A stretch of 11,345 nt of DNA from Cochliopodium minus (lineage: Eukaryota > Discosea > Himatismenida > Cochliopodiidae). Positions within the stretch are counted from its first letter, which is position 1, and the number at the start of each line of letters is the position of its first letter. Positions 6,391-11,345 of this stretch are shown one piece after another. A model generated the notes under the pieces. The model made no database searches, was not told where the DNA came from, and was given only the letters and a program-made list of their open reading frames with translations. Location of the stretch: positions 9,869 through 21,213 of the forward strand of contig JAMYWO010000503.1 in NCBI GenBank assembly GCA_024220525.1, in the 5' to 3' direction. The translations under genes were made by a program, and so were the position numbers.

Positions 6391-9300
6391 TCACCAAGAC
6401 AAATTATCTAAACCTCTAAAACTACATGCAAATTCCTCGAAATGAGACTTGTATTTCCCCTTGTCTTTGTTGTTTAGAAACAAATTGCAAAATTTTTGAG
6501 AAAATTCGTTTCCATTAAATGGAGGATAAGATGACAAAATCTCTTTTACACTAAAAATGAAAAAAAAATAAAAAAATAAAAAAACCAAATAAACAATAAG
6601 AAATAAAAATTAACAAAAAAAAATCAAAATAAATAATAATCACAAAAATTAAAATAAATAAATATAAAAATTGAAAAATAAAAATAAAAAATAATGAATG
6701 AAAAAATAACAAATATCATAAAAATTAATAAATATTAAAAAAATAAAACTAACAAAAATAAATGAAAAAAAAAATAAAAATGAAAAAAATAAATGAAAAT
6801 AAACTTTACTTTATAATGTAAAGTTGAGGATATTTCAAATAAAACTGGCACATGAAACTAGAGATATCAGGAACAAGCTTGCGAAACTTTGTACAGACAA
6901 TCAAAAAGGACAAATAAATGAGATACTTTCCCAAGCACATTTCTTCTTTTTCGAAACTTAAAAGTCCTTGTGTGAAAATGAATGGAGAAAATTTGGAGTT
7001 TAAAGAGGCGGATATTTTTTCACTTAGGTTCAAGTTGCTTTCTTTGAACATGGAGAGGAGGTATTGGTAGATTTGTTCTACTGTGCTCATGTTTTCTGTT
7101 TTGATGAGGAATATGATGATGCTTTCCATTATCACTTTTATGTTTGAGATTATACTTTCTTTATTTGTTTTTTTCCACTTTTTTTTTTTTGTAAAATAAT
7201 AAAAATAAAACAAAAAAAAAAAAATAACAAAGAAAATAGATTATAAAAAAAAAAAATAATATAAAATAAAAAAAAAAATAAAAACAAAAATAAAATTAAA
7301 TAAAAAAAAAAAAAAATAACAAAGAAAATAGATTATAAAAAAAATGAATATAAAAAAATGAAAATGAAAATAAAATGAAAAATAATAAAAATGAAAAAAC
7401 AAAAACATAAAAGAAAATGAAAATAAAGTAAAAATAATAAAAATAATAAAAAGAAATAAAAATAAAAAGAAAAAGAAAAAGAAAAAGAACTTTACAGAGT
7501 TCAACGTTTGGAATACTTTTCGGAACAAAAGAGAATTTTCACCAACAGAGCTTTGGACATTCAAAATCGAGTTATTACCAACATCATTATTATAATTTGT
7601 TTTTATTAAAGAAAAAATAGAGTTATTTCTGTTGCTAAGAAACAAATTGTTTAACATTAAAGGAAAAACAGTTTGGATGAGATTAGAACATATATTGTTT
7701 GAAAATTCGATGCAAATTTTTTTGGGAGAAATGTTGGTTTTGGAGAAGGTTGAAATGCATTGGAAGGCTTCTACGCTGTTTCTTTTTTGGAGAAGGAATT
7801 TGAGTGAGGGAATCACATGTTTGACTGAGAAAGTTTTGGTTTGTTTTCTCAAAGCCTAAAACATAAATTAAATAACAAATAAAAATGAAAAAAAAATTAA
7901 GGAGAAAAAAAACAAAAACAAAAATCAAATATAAAAAATTTAATAGAAATAAAATAAAATAAAATAAAAACGAATTTGAAAAAATTTATTAAAAATCAGA
8001 AACATAAAATGAAAAAATTTATAAAAATGAATTTAAAAAATAAAAATAAAAAAATTAATTAAAAAATACCAAAAAACATTTCTCTATCAATTCACAAGTA
8101 ATTTCCATCAAGGGATCATGATCATAAAATATTTGGATGATTTTGTTGACGAGGGGAGTGATTTTCTTCTCGAAAAGATCTAACAAAGAATAACCGATTT
8201 GAGGATGAAAATGTGTAATCTCATTCAACTCATTATCTTGCGACAAACCCTCATCAGAACTCTCGTTGGTGGTGTCTTGACAAGTGCTGAGATCGTCTTT
8301 GAACTTTTTTTTGAAAGTAGAAAAGCAAGAATGGGAACAAATGGAAAACAAAAAGGTGAAAAACTTTAAAAGAGAAGTGAGAAAGTTGAAAGAATGGCTT
8401 TGTGAGAGATACCACTTTTCTTTGATGTTCCAAAAATTGGATTTGTCGTTCGTGGTGTAAAGTTGGGAGAAATTGGGAAGAGAAAACTCGTTGAAATTTG
8501 GATTTTGTTGTTGGAAGAAGCTCTGTTGAGAGATGTTGCTTTGAAGATTGTTCAAAACGGAGTAAATGTTTTGGAAGATAATGTTTGTAGATGAACTAAT
8601 GTATTGATTGGAAATTTGTGTGTCTTCGCTGTAAGACAACAAGTGAGAGATTGCTCTGAAGGCGACGGAATTGAGTTTTGAGGGGAATTTCTTTGTTTGC
8701 ATGAAGGGCAAGAGAAAGTTGAAGAGGGAGTCGATCATACTACGTAAATTGAGACCACAATGTTTGATTATTGATTTGATGGTGTTGAGCGAGCTAAGAA
8801 TCAAAACATCCTCCTCTAAATCCTCGTTATTTTTCAACACAACACTTTTTTGTACGTTCATGACGTTGAAAATGAAGTGTAGCATCGATTGAATGAGGTT
8901 GAGAGGAAGGTATTTAGAAGGACACATCGAAACATAACTGTGTAGCAATGAAAGAGAGGATTGGAAGATGGTTGTAAAGTTTTCGAGAAGATTGTAGGGG
9001 ATTTTGAATAAAAAATTCATAAGTTTGAAAGAAAAAAGTGAAAAGAGGGAGTTTTGGTTTTTGAAGTTCGCAGATTCTATGGCTGAGTTGAAACTAAAGA
9101 TGATTACTTCAATCGTTTTGAGATCTGATGAAGAGATGTCGTTCAATTTTGTCAATTTCATGCCATTATTTTCGTTGGAAATACTTTGATAGATGGGTAA
9201 TTTGGAGATTGTACTTTCCAAAAACAAAATGTAATCATCTTCAAGCATGTTATAAATAAACAACAAAGTATCAGAAGAATCTTTCCTATATTCCAAATAC

Positions 9301-10651
9301 AAATCTTCATTTTCTTCTACAAAATTATCCTGGCGGATGCAATTCTTCATTATGTTTTTCATGGAAGACAAAAAGAGAAATTTGATTGTCTTTTTCTCTT
9401 CTGTCAACTCAGAGTTGGATTGAAACAAAGAAGACTCATTCAATAGATGGTCAGAATAATTATACCAAAATCCAAAAGTAAGCGAGCTAAGTTTGAGGTC
9501 GCTGTTGTTCGTAATGTCAAGCAAAAGTTTGAAAACATTTCTTACAATGTCGTTTTGTAAAATATATCCGCTTTTTGAGAGAAAAGAAATTAGATCAGAG
9601 CATGTCTCACAGAAAACAGAACAAAACAAAAACTTTAGTTGTTCCACTTTTTCTATCTCCTTGAAATTTTCTTTCGGAACTTTTGATTCATAGATTTGGA
9701 GGAATGGAAACAAATTCAAAAAGGAAGAAAAAACGAAAGGAGGTTTTTGTTTGTACAACGTAAAATCTTCATGTGAAACAATGTTGGAAAGAAAGTTAAG
9801 TGTGCAAGAATAAATTGGGAAAAAATGATTCAAATCGGACATCTGTTTCAAAATATTAAACACAGATTCCATCAGAAATGTTGACAATTCCAATATTTGT
9901 TGATAAGGTTGTATGTTTGAAAAGTAGATCCAGTTAGTCAGACTTTCGAAACATGTCAACCATTTTTCGATCTTTTTGGTGTTTTTGAGATAATTGTTTA
10001 TGATCGGAAAAAACTTGCTAGAAAACTTTTCCAAAACGATCTTGAAGGAAGTCATTGTCTTTTCTATCATTTGTTGTGGCAATATTTTAAGAAATTGGAT
10101 CAATATCTCTTGTTTTGTTTCGTTAAAGTTTGATATATCTGCCCATTCAATTATTTCTTCAAAGCACTCTTTCCAATCTTTATCAACTGGAAATAAAGTG
10201 GATTTAATAAATATATCTGAAATGATTTATCAATTCATAATTTCATTTCAGCTAAATGATTATAAATTAAAAATAATAAAATTATTTTACCCAATAATAA
10301 ACAGAGATCAGATATTGCAACCAATATTTTTGTATATAATAGATGATTTGATGGAATGGATATCAATTTCTCAAAGAAGAATGTTATCAACTCTTTTCTC
10401 AACGTTATATTTTCATTTGACCCGCCAAATTTTTTCCATTTGAATAAAATGTTGTGATGAAGGATCTGTATTGCGTAAAACAATTCTATCTCTTGTGTAG
10501 ATTCTTTCAATAATTGTGATGCAATCGAAATACTCTCTTCATTATCTTGTGAAGAGATCAGAAAGTTATTTGCTTGATTCCTTAGACTCTGATTGTTATT
10601 ATTTGAATATAATATATTCAATGCTTCTCTTATTTTTTTCTTTATTTCCAT
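6391..10651 (-). CDS. Karyopherin (importin-beta superfamily, Mtr10/transportin-3/importin-13 type)
   Basis: This is a nuclear transport receptor expected to bind Ran-GTP and shuttle cargo through the nuclear pore. Minus-strand exons are 10651-10291, 10216-8070, 7855-7496, 7177-6810 and 6550-6391 (TGA), with phases 1,0,0,2 matching, giving 1131 residues. The N-terminus is a typical importin-beta N-terminal domain: an IREALNILYSN helix, QANNFLISSQ, ELFYAIQILHHNI and LRKELITFFF within residues 1-95. The Mtr10-type exportin/importin hallmark GFWYNYSDHLL is near residue 370, preceded by a CFESLTNWI segment matching the family's 'C..SW...G' helix. The rest is a solenoid of paired helices rich in L, F, I and S. 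The end FACSFRGLDNLSW resembles the closing helix of Mtr10/IPO13 proteins. TNPO3 and IPO13 are about 920-960 residues, so this one is longer; Ser/Asn-rich insertions around residues 660-720 explain part of it. The exon 3 to 4 junction uses an A-rich AAAG acceptor and is the least certain. Cargo (SR proteins, tRNA or others) cannot be told from sequence. Confidence 0.85.
7223..7344 (-). repeat. Direct duplication inside karyopherin intron 3
   Basis: A 30-base segment at 7223-7252 recurs identically at 7315-7344, 92 bases away. Its distinctive core is aacaaagaaaatagatta, and the identity extends leftward into a shared run of about 12 A. The flanks after each copy differ. The copies lie in the 318-base intron 7495-7178, which is nearly pure T and A on the sense strand. 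Confidence 0.88.
7464..7487 (-). repeat. (AAAAAG)4 microsatellite just inside an intron donor
   Basis: Four perfect six-base units (CTTTTT on the sense strand) start 8 bases downstream of the GT donor at 7495-7494. On the transcript this is a polypyrimidine run directly beside a 5' splice site. Confidence 0.85.
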
Positions 10652-11182
10652 TTTTTTTTTATTTTTATTTTTTTGATTGGTATAGAGAAAATAGAAATCA
10701 AAATCTTTTTATTAAACCTTTACTGATTAATTCCAAATTTGTTATCAAAACTTACAAGGACTTTTTATTTGTTCTTTAAAAATTCAGAGAAAAGTTTAAA
10801 ATTATTTCATTTTTCAAAGATTATTTGGAATAATGAAACATGATACTCAAACAAAACTTTTCACTACACTCTAATAGTTTCGAATTATTTTTTTTCAGTG
10901 AAAAAAACAAAAATTTGAAACTTGAATTTATAGAACAGATAATATAAAAAATATTTTCTTCATCAATCTATATATATATCACATTAATAAACATCGTTTA
11001 TTATTTATACTTGAGGATGTGGAGGGAGGTTAGGAAATGGAAAGGATGAGAACAATGTTTCTATTTTAACAAATTTCTTGAAAATCAATTAATAAACTCG
11101 TGATTTGATTTAAATTTTTGTAAAAGGATCTTTTTCTTCAATAGATTTTCCTTTTGAGTTGCTTTTTAACAATTCTTCTTTG
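10652..11182. other. Intergenic region, probably a divergent promoter
   Basis: No coding region is supported in these 531 bases. It separates the karyopherin start (minus strand) from a plus-strand frame at the right edge, so it probably holds both promoters. A CCAAT word lies on the minus strand at 10675-10679, only about 24 bases before the karyopherin ATG. An AT-alternating run (tatatatata) lies at 10969-10978, and a short G-rich patch at 11014-11050 stands out from the AT background. None of these can be shown to function from sequence. Confidence 0.45.
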
Positions 11183-11345
11183 ATGCATATTGGATCAGGT
11201 GATGTTCTTGGATGGTCACCTCAAACTCATTCTCTTTTCTCAAATGAAACAAAAAATCTATTCTTGAGTTTGTTCTTGTTTCAAAATATTTCCAAAAGAA
11301 AATTGCATCCAAACTTCCAAAATATCTTCTTTTCTTTATCATTCA
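11183..11345 (+). CDS. Possible start of a further gene, running off the right edge
   Basis: An ATG opens a frame with no stop for 54 codons to the window end, and the frame is open leftward to 11114. Composition is exon-like (GC-rich patches such as ggatggtcacctcaaactcat) compared with the flanks. The peptide carries GWSPQTHSLFSNETKN, then a leucine- and phenylalanine-rich helix and KRKLHPNFQNIFFSLS. I have a general impression of similar short modules ('SP..H..F....K..I...L' then a helix) in leaderless protist proteins of unknown function, but cannot name the family. The true start may be upstream, with ag at 11143-11144 as a possible acceptor. Partial at the 3' end. Confidence 0.4.
   Translation, partial: MHIGSGDVLGWSPQTHSLFSNETKNLFLSLFLFQNISKRKLHPNFQNIFFSLSF

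Noticed and set aside
7200-7490. Regular AAAAT/AAAAG arrays as a CRISPR or satellite
   Set aside because: There are no conserved repeats with unique spacers; these are microsatellite-like intron sequences.
7178-7495. Phe-rich extension of the third karyopherin exon
   Set aside because: It is translation of a low-complexity intron after a GTAAAG donor; the recognisable helical sequence stops at the donor.
10516-10779. 87-codon plus-strand frame over the karyopherin start
   Set aside because: It is antisense to a well-supported N-terminal karyopherin domain, with T-run residues at its centre.
1-11345. Mobile element, prophage or defence island
   Set aside because: No transposase, integrase, reverse transcriptase, terminal repeats or defence-type domains were seen; all identified genes are eukaryotic housekeeping types with introns.

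Overview
The window is nuclear DNA from an AT-rich eukaryote, most likely a free-living protist. It holds five intron-bearing protein genes, a nuclear-type tRNA gene and the edge of a sixth gene. I infer 15 complete introns, all starting GTA and all extremely A/T-rich. Exons are more GC-rich, intergenic gaps are short, and stops are TAA or TGA in the standard code. I cannot place the organism more precisely from sequence alone.

Plus strand, left to right: (1) the 3' part of a C-4 sterol methyl oxidase-type fatty-acid-hydroxylase-family enzyme (241-1326), whose first exon lies outside the window; (2) an unrecognised 331-residue, five-exon gene (1387-2998) with an HDxxH motif, starting only 60 bases after gene 1; (3) an elongator tRNA-Met(CAU) (3120-3192) with an RNA polymerase III T-run terminator; (4) a 187-residue, two-exon protein with a C-terminal CX2C-CX2C zinc-binding-like module (3301-4174).

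Minus strand: (5) a five-exon secretory glutaminyl-peptide cyclotransferase (5848 down to 4321), convergent with gene 4; (6) a five-exon, 1131-residue karyopherin of the Mtr10/transportin-3/importin-13 type (10651 down to 6391). At the right edge a plus-strand reading frame (about 11183 onward) leaves the window and may begin a further gene.

The exon models were built by hand. Phases were required to match across every junction, and each recognised protein was required to regain its family motifs after joining. The genes look like unrelated housekeeping functions (sterol synthesis, N-terminal pyroglutamate formation, nuclear transport, translation). I see no operon, mobile element, CRISPR or defence cassette, and no convincing new multi-gene system. 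The points worth a second look are the introns (internal duplications, a codon-periodic 12-mer array, a hairpin, many non-YAG acceptors), a spaced direct repeat upstream of the cyclotransferase, the unrecognised gene 2, the zinc-module gene, and the unusual discriminator base of the tRNA.
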